A stretch of DNA of 64,000 nucleotides. Origin: Talinum fruticosum (taxonomy: Eukaryota; Streptophyta; Magnoliopsida; Caryophyllales; Talinaceae). The DNA is taken from assembly GCA_021018815.1 (NCBI GenBank), contig JAITYX010000011.1:8942501-9006500 (forward strand), in the 5' to 3' direction. The position numbers and the translations under genes are program-made. The notes beneath the pieces were generated by a model, which did no database searches, was not told the DNA's origin, and saw only the letters and a program-made list of their open reading frames with translations. Shown here piece by piece: positions 1-12,000 of the stretch; the stretch's first letter is position 1; the number at the start of each line of letters is the position of its first letter.

Positions 1-5
1 ATAGG

Positions 6-633
6 TAGGGGTGAGCCGTTTCGTGTACCCCGTCCTAAAATTGAAAACCCGAACTCGACCCTGTTTGATCGATTCCTGAACTTTAAGAATTTGAACTAGA
101 ACCTTTTTGACTGGTTCCTGAATTTTAGGAACCTTAACTTGAACTTTAGGGTCCGGTTCGGGTTCCAGAGTACCCTGTTTATACCATTATTTTATGAAAA
201 AAATATTAAAGCCTTAAAAATTATATATTCTTGGATTAATTACATTTCAAGTATTAATAAATAGCAAATCAATTTTCCACATGAAGATTTAGAAGATAAC
301 TTAAAAATCCTAGACAAAAGGAAATCGAAGCAAAACATCAATTTTTGCCTCTCTTTATATTTAATGAGTAAATATTACGAAACACAAACTAATACCCGAA
401 ATTACACGAGTGTCATATTCACAAACTGAAAATTTTGAAAAAATTACCTATTTTAAGGTTCTAGGTTCCAATCTAGGGTTTGATTTTGGAACCGGAATCG
501 GAACCTGGTTGACAAGTTTCTAAATTTTGGGAATCTTAGTTGAAACCGTTTGACTGGTTCCGATTCCGAAATCTTACCCGTTTGACTGATTCTGGTTCGA
601 TTTTAGGGTACCCATAAGCCGTGCTCACCCCTA
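6..633. mobile_element. hAT-like MITE with inverted ends
   Basis: The left end reads TAGGGGTGAGC followed by a CG-rich stretch. The right end, read on the minus strand, is TAGGGGTGAGCACGG. Inside both ends come similar blocks rich in GGTTCC/GAACC and AAATTTTAGG in inverted order, with an AT-rich centre (about 200-460). TAGGGGTGAGC ends are familiar from plant hAT-type MITEs. The left flank is cut by the window edge, so the target duplication cannot be tested. No coding capacity is seen. Confidence 0.65.
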
Positions 634-1494
634 TATATAGGTGAATTACATGACACTAACCAAGCAAGTCCCATGTGGTATAAGTAGGGGCTGAAACGCT
701 CTTCATGGTCAGACTGTTAGAGTCACAGTGCCAAAACTGTCTATAGAACTCTGGCATCCGTCCCATCTGCTAGATAATAATGGGTACCATTTGCTCGGAA
801 ACATTTTAAACATCTATCTGCAGAGTCAAAGGAGGATGAAGATGAAAACCAATTGCGAAAGAATAATTAGCATTTCCATATTTCAAGTAAATCAAGACTG
901 GGTTGTTCGCTTCAGACTTCAGAGACTCCGCAAAGTTTCAGACAGTGATACACTACATTTATCCATAAACTGCTCGAGAACGTAAAATAATTATCAAACT
1001 CACCGGAATGCGTAACTTTACTTATAATCACCAAAAGTATGAACTAACAAGAATCATGGTAAGAGTGATAGTAACATATTAAGATATTTTTAAGTGTATT
1101 AACCGAGATGGTTGTTTTTCAAATAATTAAAAATATATATTTTAAAATTTAACACAAAGAGGGAACATTTTTAAGCGAATTTTTGATCTCCCACACTTTT
1201 ACAGCACAATGCCCAATATATTTGAAAAATCAAAATAAGAAATAAACCTCAAACTCCAATCTCATTTTCTCTCTTATTTACCGCTCAATCAATGAATTTT
1301 GCATGCGAGCGCTCAATGTTTTTTTAATGTTGTTTAAAGGAAGTAAAATAAAATAAAACTGAAAAAAACCCCTTAATCAACTAAACCCTAATTTGAAGAA
1401 TAGCATATTCTTAACCTCCAGGGCGAATCTATGTTGGGGCAATGAGAAAAAAAATTGTGTAAAGAGAAAAAAATTTCTAATTATGTTAATTGAC
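634..1494. other. Unassigned sequence
   Basis: No recognisable gene. A plus-strand open frame of 85 codons at 728-985 has no motif I know and may be chance. On the minus strand a pyrimidine-rich tract ending in CAG near 820 looks like a splice acceptor, but no exon with a recognisable product follows. The rest is AT-rich. Confidence 0.4.
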
Positions 1495-1720
1495 CCCAGT
1501 TAATTTCAAGACGAATTCTATAGCTCAACCGGTGAAGCGCCCCAACATCCTAAGTGTCTATACCAGGTGGTCGCATATTTCGAGTCCGCCATCAAGCACA
1601 AATTGGTATACGCAAAGGCAATAGGAAAAAAAATTGCTTGCTCAAGGGGGTAATACATTTGCTAGGAAAAATAATATAATTTGATTAGAGTGTACGTATG
1701 CGAAAAATAGAAAGAAGGAT
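1495..1720 (+). mobile_element. tRNA-derived SINE candidate
   Basis: An RNA polymerase III A-box-like motif, TAGCTCAACCGG, lies at 1521-1532. A B-box-like motif, ATTTCGAGTCC, lies at 1577-1587, 45 nt downstream, which fits a tRNA-type internal promoter. No tRNA cloverleaf can be completed, so this is better read as a SINE head than a tRNA gene. The 3' limit is uncertain; an A-rich segment near 1700-1730 may be the tail. Confidence 0.45.
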
Positions 1721-1739
1721 GTAGATATTTAAAAAGTAT

Positions 1740-1990
1740 AGGCAAGATCAACAATATCGAAAACGAACATCGAAAATTTACGTGGAAACCCAAATTGGGA
1801 GAAAACGACGGGTGACAATGGCATTCCGGATGAGATCAATTACAAATGAGAGACAACAAATCTCAAATGGCCTAAAAGTTCAACAAGATAACAACAATTC
1901 AATCACAAATGAGAGACAACAAATCTCAAATGACCTAAAAGTTTAATGAGATAATAATAATTTCTCTTGCAATTTTTCTCAAACTAAATC
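1740..1990. repeat. 63-bp tandem duplication in LTR-like sequence
   Basis: The segment starting near 1836 is repeated from 1899 with a 63-bp period. Each unit holds AATGAGAGACAACAAATCTC and CCTAAAAGTT. Upstream (1770-1800) is a phrase containing TACGTGGAAACCC, also met in the copia-like LTRs at 7.7 and 58.7 kb. This suggests minus-strand LTR sequence, but no ends can be fixed. Confidence 0.6.
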
Positions 1991-2466
1991 TCTATATAAT
2001 ATGGAATAGACATGAATGAAGGCATAGATCAGTACTGAAATCTTCACTAAAATAGCCCACAAAAGGAGAAGACGCTCCTGAATGCTACAAATGGTGGAGA
2101 GGACTACAACACAACAAGGTTGAAGAACCAACATAGAAATCCCGATAAATTCCCGAGGCAAAGCTAGCATAACAGATGAACAATAACCTGACACGGGCAA
2201 TGTCCAGTGACATGGCCGGCCTGTGTTCATTCCTGGAAGTCTATAAAATTGCACAAGCTTGGCAAAGCATGATATTATTTTGTTGATGTCAGCTGCTACT
2301 CTTTAATTTGCATAGCCTCCTATAACTTCTATTCAACACCAAATGCTTAATATAAGCTTCTATGGAGTTTAATTTGATTACAAGCTATTAAGCTCATAGA
2401 AAAATTTTGTAAAAAAACATCAAAGTAAGCTAAGTAGAATTTGGGACACAATCCCAACATCCACAG
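1991..2466. other. Unassigned sequence with a minus-strand open frame
   Basis: A minus-strand open frame at 1979-2254 (91 codons) is rich in hydrophobic and cysteine residues and matches no family I recognise. A CAG that could be a splice acceptor lies at its upstream side. No gene can be supported. Confidence 0.35.
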
Positions 2467-2556
2467 ATATAAGTATGATAGGTGATACTGCTTTCTTCAT
2501 ATATAAGTATGGTAGGCGATACTGCTTTCTTCATATATAAGTATGGTTAGAGGCGA
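2467..2556. repeat. 34-bp tandem repeat, about 2.6 units
   Basis: Units start at 2467, 2501 and 2535. Each begins ATATAAGTATG and continues through GATACTGCTTTCTTCAT. The first two units differ at only a few positions; the third decays after about 20 bases. Confidence 0.85.
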
Positions 2557-3699
2557 CTCCTACCATGTTTATTAAGCGTGCTGAATATTTCTTTACTCAT
2601 ACATTGTAAGTAGACCTCGCCATACTAATACACATAGCAGGAGGCAATTTTAACCATGTATGCATGCCAAATTTTTTATAGTGTAAACCCCACCCCCCTC
2701 CCCTCCACGCCCCAAAAAAGGAAATTTATTGTGTAAATGCTCATAAAAACTTCAGAAAAATGGACTTTAGTAATCTCACTTCATTTCTTACTCTATCCTC
2801 ATTTGTGGGTCCCACCTACACTTTATTACTTGCAGCACAAAAGCAAAAGAAGCAAAGAGAAAACACCTTTAAATCATGAATACATACACCCCAGCACACA
2901 TCTATAAGCTAGTATGCATATATGGGTACCCACGCTTACCCACCTAACTTAGGTGGGTAACACCCATTAACAATGGGTAATGGGTGGATGGTGGATAATA
3001 ATTCAAGTCTTAAGCAGGTATTCAATGGATAATAAGATATCCACATATCCATAGACTCTCATGTCAGTAATATTTGTTCAAAAAAAAGTCAGAAAAAGTT
3101 GAGAAAAGTTGAAAAAAGGAATAAGTGATTGACATGAGAATAGTTAAAAAAAAAAAAGGTTTAGACACATTTCTTTGGTTTTCTTGGTGTTTGTTTGTGT
3201 TTAAAGAAGTAAATGGCAAAAGAAGTTTTTTATTTATATTTTAAAAGTGCTCATGATCCTTAGAATGTGACCACTTGGCAATTGAGTTTCACATTTCCTA
3301 AATTGATTCTCTTTTCTCACTTATACATTAGTCTCATTGCAACCCTATAAAAGTCCTCTTGATTGCATATGCGTTCTGCCTCTATATTGGTGGATAATGA
3401 GAATTTAACCAAACCTATGATAGGTTGTGTTTTTGGAAGAAAGTTTGAGAGAACCACCCATGAGTTAGAGTGATCTATCTTCCCGAAAGTGAGGTTCTAC
3501 GAGTTAAGCTAATTCGTCATTTGTTTGAGCGCATCATGATTGTTAATGTAATTCAATATTGGGATAGTCATGCTTTGTAGCATAGCATTGTAATCATTCA
3601 ATTTTTCAAGTGAGTTTTCATGAAATATACTAAACTTCAAATAGGTTGTCTATGTGTGCGGTTATTGCTCATTGATTGGATTATTAACGCATCATATGA
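2557..3699. other. Non-coding, AT-rich; TGGGTA cluster
   Basis: No gene seen. At 2925-3020 there is a cluster of TGGGTA/TACCCA words in both orientations, possibly the end of a MITE. A C-run and A-rich tract lie at 2688-2720. The part from about 3360 onward reads like 3' non-coding sequence of the gypsy element that follows. Confidence 0.4.
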
Positions 3700-5124
3700 G
3701 AAGGGTGAATATGAGGCTTGACCCCGAGTTTGTTAATTGAGAGTCTTGCTTGGAACCAAGCAATGACTAAGAATGAGGGAGTACCACTTCTTTCCCGTTA
3801 TTTCACTTATTTCCATGGTAATTTTGAAAATGTATGTTTGGTTTTGGGTTGATTTTTGCATATTTCCTCTTAATCATCATCTAAACTCGTAAAACTCTTA
3901 ATCATAGTATTTGAGCATAAATGAGGGAGATTTAAGGTGAATTTGATGAAAAACAATAAAGATGAGGGTTCGAGCCTAAAAGAAAGAAAGAAGAATGGCT
4001 AAAACTCACTAAATCAAGTTACACGAGTGCTCGTGCAAAGGCACACAGCCGTGCGGACCTTCGGATAAAGAGCATAAATCAAGGTCAATCCGCACGGTCA
4101 CCCTTATAAGGTCGCACGGTCGTGCTAGAAGCTATAGAAAGGTTGATGTCGTGCATGCGCACTTGTCTTGGGTCGCACAACCGTGCATATTAGAAATTGG
4201 CATAAAGTTCGGTGTTGTTGCACGAGTACCCATGTAGGGTCGCACGACCGTGTAATTAGAAACCGACATAAAGTACAACTTTGCTGCACGGGCACCCATA
4301 GAAGGGTACGGGGCCTTGTAGGATGGGTCACACGGTCGTGCGAATTCTGCATGGTCATGATGATGTTTGCTCGGCGACTTTGTGTGCGATTTTTGTTTAT
4401 TTTTCAAGGAGAACTTTTTTTCCTTTTTGTAACGGTTTTTATTATAATTTTTAGTATTCCAATTCCTTGAGACGGAGATATTGAGATTGTAGTTTTGAAG
4501 ATTAATTTCAATTTAACTATTCGGATTTCTATTTGGTAAATTCTAATTAATTCTCTCCCTATATGCTTGCTCTTCATGATTTCTCAATAGTTTTCATACC
4601 TATGTTCATCAAAATCTATGATTTGTTTTTTATGATGTTTAGAGGCTGAATTCTCAACTTAGGTTGGGATTAATCCCTATTATCTTGATAATTATGATTT
4701 AGATTTCTAATTGAGTTATTCTATGCTTGCTTTTTTAGAATTCGCCTCACTCACCACCTAATGAAAGTCTCAAAAGAGAAATTATCCAATCTTATTTAAA
4801 TTTTGTGAACATTGCAAGATAGAATCTTTGCCTAGAGTGACGTTGTGAACGATTAAGACTTTGATATGAAAATAATTAAGGTTTTAAATCAGGGATTTTT
4901 AGATGCATATATAGTAATTTTATTCGTTTTTAATCCCACGAAAATAGGCGATTGTAATGAACAAGATTATCTTTGACCTTCAAAAGTATGCGAAGATAAG
5001 CTTAATTGGCATCTTACCCTTCTAAATTGCGAACATAAACAAGTTTCGAAAAAATTTGAATATGATTTCAGGCATGACAATGTGATTAATCCCAATCCAA
5101 GGGCCTTTATCATTTGAATTATCA

Positions 5125-6593
5125 CGTTACTACGAAACCATTTTTAACTACGGTCGATTTATGAGGTTAAAAGAAAAGGTCGTCATAAAAAATGAGGCGG
5201 TGGCATTTTTGTAAATAATTGGTCTTTTATAACACCTATGACGACGGTTCATTTAAAGAACCGTCATCAAGAGGTGAAGTTGTCAACTTTTGACTACGGT
5301 TCTGGGAAAGAACTGTAGTTATAAGTTCTATATATGATGACGGTTCACCAAAAGAACCATCATTAAAAGTGGACTTCACATTTAGTGATGGTTCTTTAGT
5401 TGAACTTGTCATTAAATGTCTTAAAAAATATTTTTAGGGTGAAGGCTTTTCATTTCCGAAAACCCTATTAGCATTGTCTTTCTCTCTCGCTCTATCTCTC
5501 CAGCCCACCGAAATCCCCCTCCCTCTCTGGTCTCTCCCATCGAACGCCCTCACTCTCTCCCTCTTTTCGGTCTCCGGCGTTCCCACCACTCGAGTCTTCT
5601 TATTGTCTCTTGCGACGTTTCCAGCAAGTTTCGGAACCTCGGCGGTTCCGAGTAGGTTGAGAGAGTTAGAGAGAGGGAAGTACCTCGGCGGTGAAATATT
5701 CAAGGACAGACAACGAGGTAGACGGGGGCACCGACGCCGACGCGTTCAAGCATACTTTCCGATTTGACGCATTCTCCATCCTCTCTCTCTCTCTTCTCTC
5801 CGTCTCTCGCAGGGTCGTTGTGTCTGTCGATAGATTTTGGCTCGCGAGAATGACCCGAACCCTAGGGTTTTTGGCTCTTCTTCTCATTGCGTTCGTTTAT
5901 GAAGCTGCAATCTACCATCCCGTCTCCGATTCTCACCTATCTCGCTATTGTTGAGATCTTCAAGCCCGTCGATGGATCCTTTAAGAGGTCTCCTTATAAA
6001 CCCTTCTTTGTTTTTGTCATTTTTGTTAACTATTGTTGTAACAATGGTTGTTTTTATTGTTGCTTTTTAGTTCAATTCAATTGTTTGATAGAGCATGAGA
6101 AATGTGGTTTATACTTGTCGCTAAACTCTCATTCTTCTCCTTAGCTTTTATTTTTCTTAGATCAAGGTTGTTTTTCTTCGTTTGTTTTTCTAGTGTTCAA
6201 ATCTATCATAGTGTTCGAATCTGGGATTGTTTCGATTATTGAGTAATTTTCTGTTCATTTGCTTGGTGATTGTGTTTTGCTATTAGACTCTTAAAAGTTG
6301 TATAATTTGAACAATTTGAACCTGGACTTTGAAACTTCTCTCTCCCTGAATAATTTAATTTTTTAAAAAAATAATTGTACCTATAACTACGGTTACGGAG
6401 AAAAACCGTCGTTATAGGTCACCCTATGACGACGGTTCTCTAGATGAACCGTTGTCGGAGAGATTATTTTATTACGAGTTTTGAACCTTAGTAAAAGATG
6501 CACACATACAATGACGGCCACATAGACAATGCATGATAAGCTGTAGTTAAAGGTCGTTTTGAACCGTAGTTAAAAGTGTTTTCTATAGTAGTG
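5125..6593. mobile_element. CACTA (En/Spm-type) non-autonomous transposon
   Basis: The right end, read on the minus strand, is CACTACTATAGAAAACAC. The left end is CGTTACTACGAAACC, a CACTACTAC end with two substitutions. A TCA triplet flanks both sides (5122-5124 and 6594-6596), matching the 3-bp target duplication of CACTA elements. Sub-terminal regions are full of AACTACGGTT and GACGACGGTTC words in both orientations (5140-5420 and 6380-6580), as expected for TNPA-like binding arrays. No transposase is present. It sits in a gypsy LTR and carries a host-like exon at 5850-5987. Confidence 0.9.
5850..5987 (+). pseudogene. Captured RPN2-like first exon (ribophorin II)
   Basis: A CT-rich leader (5460-5830) precedes an ATG at 5850 that opens a hydrophobic signal-peptide-like stretch (FLALLLIAFVYEAAIY), then HPVSDSH. 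The frame stops at 5954. In a shifted frame the sequence goes on as EIFKPVDGSFK up to AG|GT at 5987/5988, a good donor. From memory, the order signal peptide, HPxSDSH, E-(L/I)-F-x-PVDGSF is the N-terminus of plant ribophorin II (RPN2/HAP6), a subunit of the ER oligosaccharyltransferase complex. The downstream 340 bases look like intron. The exon is frameshifted, lies wholly inside the CACTA element and has no further exons, so it is a transduplicated fragment. The identification rests on memory, not alignment. Confidence 0.5.
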
Positions 6594-6790
6594 TCACATT
6601 GTAATTTTAGTATTAGTTTAGTTCGATAAGTAAACAATCTCTTCGAATTGAGTTTTGCCTAGATTAAAGTTTCTAAGTGGATTTTGGTGCTTGAAAGTGA
6701 GTTCCTCGACGACACGACTCGTACTTGTCGGTTGCTAGCTACGGCTATGTCGTGCACTTGCGGTACTTTCTCAACTTACGCCTATCAAAA

Positions 6791-7671
6791 TGCCTCATGA
6801 TGTCCCTCCTAAAATGCTCTTGAAGGCTCTTGATATATCTCCAACGCAACGTATCGAAATACCTACCAAACACATCGGATAAAGCCTCGGAAAACAAGTT
6901 AACCGAATAGTCTCAGGCCGCCATGGACGGTGATCCAGACCATGGGACACCCCATGGTGGTCTCTTCCGGCCAAACACAATCGCTGGCCATCACCACGAA
7001 CCGCAGGGAGCGACGTTTTGACCGAGGTGCATGAAACTTCAGCTAAGCATGAGATAATGGGAGAAGCAAAGAGAATTTGTGCCACTATACCCAACACTTT
7101 TCTCCATTGACTTTAACAAATAAGGTGAGCCAAGTCCTACGGACAGAGAGAACTAAAAATGAATTCATTCACCTCAGCAGAGTGCAGAAATTAAAGATAA
7201 AATAAAACAATGTTTACGCTATTATGATTGCAGATCTTTTCATAGAATAACCTCGATGTAGCGAAAAATTTTGAATGAAGATGATTTGGAACTTTTGACG
7301 TTTCTATTATTACAATCCCACATCGATGAAATAAGCATCATTGAACACATCTTTTTGCACCCTCCTCTGCTTTTAAATACTCAAATCTACAAAACCGAGT
7401 ATATTTGTGAGAGTAAACTAAGGTCTACTCGAGGCAATCTGTTGACGACATCGGCTTCAGTCATCAAGCATTTAGACTAGTTCACTATTCTTGCTCGAAC
7501 TTGGGTTTTCCCTTCGAGTTTATTTTCGATTGGCCCTCGGCTACTAGATTCTATATCCACTTTTCCAATAGTTGAAAAATCACTGTGCCAAATTTCACAG
7601 CTTAGATTACTATGAAATATGTCAACATTCCACACAACGAGTGCCCTCTCGTTAGGAAATTTGTCCAACTC
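6791..7671. other. Unassigned; minus-strand open frame
   Basis: A minus-strand open frame at 6795-7097 (100 codons) overlaps a more GC-rich block than its surroundings. A second frame of this block reads RHWRYIKSL-like residues near its end, but I recognise no family. It starts right after the gypsy LTR end and may be decayed transposon coding sequence. The stretch 7110-7671 shows nothing recognisable. Confidence 0.35.
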
Positions 7672-8286
7672 TAAACGTCACTTTGTTAAGTGAGATTAGA
7701 GCAATGATGCAGAAACAATTTAGGATGACAAAAACAATATCAATAACTTAGATGGAAATCAAAAATAGCAAAGAGACAAGAATTCAATATGGAAAACCCA
7801 ACTCGCAAAAAACCACGAGTAGCACAAGCACAAACAAATCCACTATCATAAGAAAGTACAAGAATGACCTCAAATCCCAAGACCTTCCCAAACCCAAGAT
7901 GTCTCAATCTCACACGACTCTCTTTACAATCACACTTTATCATCTATCTAGAATAGTAATAGGAGCCCTTGGTTCGCCAACAATCACAAGGTGTACATAA
8001 GCCCTCTAGGATCCCCCTAATAACAAACTCCTACCAAAATCTCCTAAACCTATTAAAACTTTTACTCATAATTCTAATAGGTAACAATTAGTTAATATAA
8101 ATAGGAAACAAACTCTTATCTATACAATTAAGTTTAGGATACCCAAATTTATAAGGAAACAATTTTTCTAAAACCAAACCAAGCGAGACTTAGACTGCCG
8201 ACCACCAACACGAGCCAACCAATTTGGGTTCCAACTTGGGAGCATCAACTAGGCTTGAACACCAGATTTTGGGGCTCCATCCAACA
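7672..8286 (-). mobile_element. Copia-type LTR (family of the 58.7-kb LTR)
   Basis: Read on the minus strand, the LTR begins TGTTGGATGGAGCCCC at 8286, preceded by the purine tract AAATGGAGGA, which looks like a polypurine tract. The body is similar to 58660-59176 along its length: shared phrases include AATTTAGGATGACAA, GAGACAAGAATTCAA, GGAAAACCCAA and CCTAAACCTA. The 3' end (near 7672) is judged only from where similarity stops. No internal domain adjoins it on the plus side (8287 onward), so it is a solo or stranded LTR. Confidence 0.7.
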
Positions 8287-9061
8287 TCCTCCATTTATTT
8301 CTTTGTTTTCCCTTTGTGGAGAATGCACCAACCGGTAAATCAAAAGGTTTTTAATACAGGGTGTAAAGCAACAGTCTATTATTCAATGCTAGGTCATCAA
8401 ATAAGCTCCCCTTTCCCTTAACAATACTTAAGGAAAACTCCGAGTACGGATTTGGATTTGGCTTTTGAGAAGTTCCAAACATTAACACATTAATGAAGCA
8501 AATATAAGAACAATAGTTAGTGCTATGGAATTTAATACCTAAAAATCTCCATTAGAAATGTGCTCTGTAACCAATCACTTCCAGCCCTCAAAAACCTTGC
8601 ATGCCCTTTGGCCATATTTCGAGAACATGTCTAATCACATTGCATTGTTCCAGGGCAACTGTTTCATGATTTTCCCATATGCTCAATACTTGTTGAACTT
8701 TGCGATTCTCAAAGCCACTTCCTTCGAACTTTTCCTAAAAGTAAAACATAAAATTAGATTATAGATCACTGTTGAGCACATATAATGAGCTCAAAGATGA
8801 GTCTTTTCCAGCTGCCGGGGGGTGGGTTGAATCTTATAAATAGAGTGGTTATCTTATTGAATTATACACAGAGGTTGATTTCTAAATATTCCCTTTTCCC
8901 CCTCTCAATCTTTTCTCTCTCTCTTAACTCCTTCTCCTTCCTTTCCCCCTTAATTGTCCTATGTCATCGCCTATATTGTTGTATCTGACATTCCTATTGT
9001 GGTTGCTGAATGAATTAACCTTTCGGTCTGCTTAAAAAGAACATCTATATTGAATTTAGAA
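8287..9061. other. 3' flank of the CNL gene, non-coding
   Basis: No gene recognised. A TATA-like TATAAATAG occurs at about 8837, followed by a pyrimidine-rich tract (8880-8960). The stretch TGTTGAGCACAT...CTGACA (about 8772-8990) could be a small plus-strand LTR, but its flanks show no target duplication. The CNL 3'UTR and poly(A) site should lie here. Confidence 0.35.
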
Positions 9062-12000
9062 TTACGTAGCAGCTTGCTGATTAATGCACTTACTTGGGGT
9101 TCGGCTCCAAGGGTGGTTTATAACTTCAACATTGGGGATATCTTGAATTAAGGGCCAGTCATCCCCATCAGGCTTCTCACATCTTCTCGCCAGCAGTGGA
9201 CAGTTGGAAATATAAAGAAGTTGTAATGCTGTGAGCTCTCGAATTGACTTTGGAAGTGCCTCCAAATTAGTGCAGTATATAATGCGTAGAGAATGAAGCT
9301 GGGTCAATTGCCCAATCCACTCTGGTAGAGTTTTCAAATTATCAAGCCTACAAATTGAAAGTTTTTGAAGCATTGTGAAGCAAGCAATTGCTTTAGGGAG
9401 TGAATCCAGCATTGAAATGTTAGCCAAAGACAAGACACGAAGACTCTTCAGACATTGCCATGAAGAAAAATTCACACTATTGTTATTGCCACCGCCATTA
9501 TTCTTCACAGCCCACAAATCCAATTCATAACAGCTACTAATGGCCAAATTCTCGAGGATGTTTGACTTCCTGAGATTCTGTGCCGCACAGAGCGGCACTT
9601 GCGGCATTGACATCAGCTTTGGGCACTCCCAGATTTCCAGGGTTAGAAGACGAGGAAAAAAATGTTCTATCTGCTGACTTTGTTGCAATTGTTTGTTGAT
9701 ATTAGCATACTCAATTCTTGACCACTGCTTTAATTTAGGCATATCTTCCAATGTCAGACTCTCCAATGATGGAAAGTATATCATTGCTGACGATGCTGTT
9801 TGTGCTGCTCCAGAAGAAGAGATAGCTTGACCACTATTCCCACCTCCATCCTCTACGTATTCCAAGGAATGGAGTTCGCAAAGGTCAAGCTTCTTAAGAT
9901 GAGGCAGTTGGCCGAAGGATGGAAGATATTGCAATGCCTTGCACTCGTATATTTTTAAATTAACAATTTTTGGGAGCTCTTGTATCCCCCAACTTAACCT
10001 TACTCCCTTCAAGCGGTCAACTTCTAGGTATTTGAGAGCCAAAGGGAGCCGTAAGCAAGTTAACATCTCATCAACTTGAGTATCTGATTCTTCCCCAGAC
10101 GGCCACCTCAATGATAGATGAGTTAGCTTCTTGCTCTTCAAATTAGCCATCATAGCTTCCGATATGGCATTTTGCCGATATTTTGCAAAAAAATTGCCAA
10201 TTTTCCCATAAGATTCAGCCTAGATAGTGCATCTAACCCGTTATTTTTTCCTACTACAAAAGCACCTAATGTTTCAAGATGTTCTAATTGCCCAAAACCA
10301 GGAGGCATATCATCCAACTCATAATCATTTATCTCCAGATGCCTCAGGCCAGTCAGTTTGTTGAAATCTCTTGGGAGTTCTCCCAAACTCTTATTAAAGG
10401 GGCTTGAAACATTCAAAGTTTGCAAGTTTTGCAATCTAGTGATCCCTTTGGGAAGACGAGTGACCCTGGCTCTTAGGTACCTCAAATGTGCTAGTTTCCC
10501 AATGGAATTCGGTAGGCTTTCATACTCAGCATCAACCAAGTCCAATCTACGCAACTGCCTAAACTGCAAAAATATTGCATTGAGATCCCATAAATCACTA
10601 GGTGTGAGAAGACATAATGATCGTATTTGTGGGGGATAAGCAAGCCACTTTTGCGCTTTCCATGGTAAGGATGAATACGTTGTATCAGTTATTGTAACAT
10701 GCCTAACATTGTTATTGATATCTTCCATAGGCTTATCTACTATAAGGCATTCATCTCCAACATACTGCGCCAGGTCATGCATTAAGTCATGCATTTTGCA
10801 ACCCACCATGATACCACATGTATCCCTTGTCACATCCTGAAAGAAGCATTTTTCAGCAGTTCCATGAAGCATGTGAGACCTTCATTCAACGACTTAACAA
10901 ATCCTTGAGCCATCCATTGGCAAATCAGCTGTTTTATTTCAAACTCGTAATCCTTGGGGTATACTGAACAATAAGCAAAGCATAGCTTTTGTTGAGGTAG
11001 AAGGTGGTAATAACTGAGCTTTAGTGTTGACATAATATCCTTTTCTTTTTATCTATCATTCCTGTCAATTTATCCCTGACATACACCCATTCATCCACAG
11101 TGTCTTTAGAATAAAGAAGTCCCGCGATAGTCCTAATAGCAAGCGGGACATTCCCACATTTCTTAACGATCTCCGTACCAATGCTTGCTAAATTTGGATA
11201 CCTCTCCTCTTGGCCTTCTCTATATGCTAGACTTTTAAACAATTCCCATGACTTGCACTCCTGTAGGCCTTGCAATGTATAAGGTTCAACTGTACCCATA
11301 TTCAATGCTACTACTTGAGATCTAGAGGTCACAAGTATTTTACTGGTTAGTTTACCTTCACAAAGTAAATTCCTCAGCTGAATCCACCAATCCCTATCTT
11401 CATCCCATATGTCATCTAATACCAGCAAGAATTGTTTTCCAGTCACGACTTGTCTGAGTTTTGACTGAAGTTCTTCCATACTGAATTGCTGCCATCCATC
11501 ATCGTTAGTCATAGACCGAAGAACTTTCCCAACTAGCTCTTTAAAACTCGATATCTTATCCGAGATGCATGCCCAGTATTTAAACTCGAAAAGTTGTGTT
11601 ATCCTTTCATCGTTATAAACAAGCTGGGCCAGCGCAGTTTTCCCTAGCCCACCCATTCCAACAATCGGGATGACCGATAAAACATCGTTAGTATGGCCCG
11701 AGTTCAAAAGCATGCTTATGATGGCATCTCTATCTTCATTTCTACCTATGACCTCTTCTTCTCGAATGAACGAGTGTGTCTCTCTTGTGTCCATTAGAGT
11801 TACTGCAGTATGGCAATTGGCCATATTGAGCTCCCTCAGTTGGAGATGAACCATATTATCTTTTAGGAGATTTACCTGACTCATGATACCCTCAACCTCT
11901 TGGGCAACTATTTTGTTCATTCTAAGGGAACTCAACTTAGAAGGCAAGAAACATACCACTTTGGAGATCTGGCTTGTGAACATAGACCTTTGCTCGCTCA

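Larger units (their letters stand above)
3700..6790 (+). mobile_element. Ty3/gypsy 3' region and LTR remnant, interrupted
   Basis: At 3735-3790 a phrase with GTCTTGCTTGG...AAGCAATGACTAAG and a GAGGGAG purine tract resembles the end of the internal region of large plant gypsy elements, just before the 3' LTR. The following LTR-like part has at least four GTCGCACGACCGTG-like palindromic words (about 4100-4345). It continues after the CACTA insertion (6597-6765) to a segment with CGTGCACTTGCGG, like the LTR end of Tat-type elements. No gag or pol is present. The exact LTR start (near 3920-3950) is not fixed. Confidence 0.55.

Noticed and set aside
1521..1587. tRNA gene
   Set aside because: A and B boxes are present, but acceptor and anticodon stems cannot be paired; a SINE head is more likely.
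8772..8990. Small LTR starting TGTTGAGCAC and ending CTGACA
   Set aside because: Flanking bases (ATCAC and TTCCT) do not form a target duplication and no similar copy is seen in the window.
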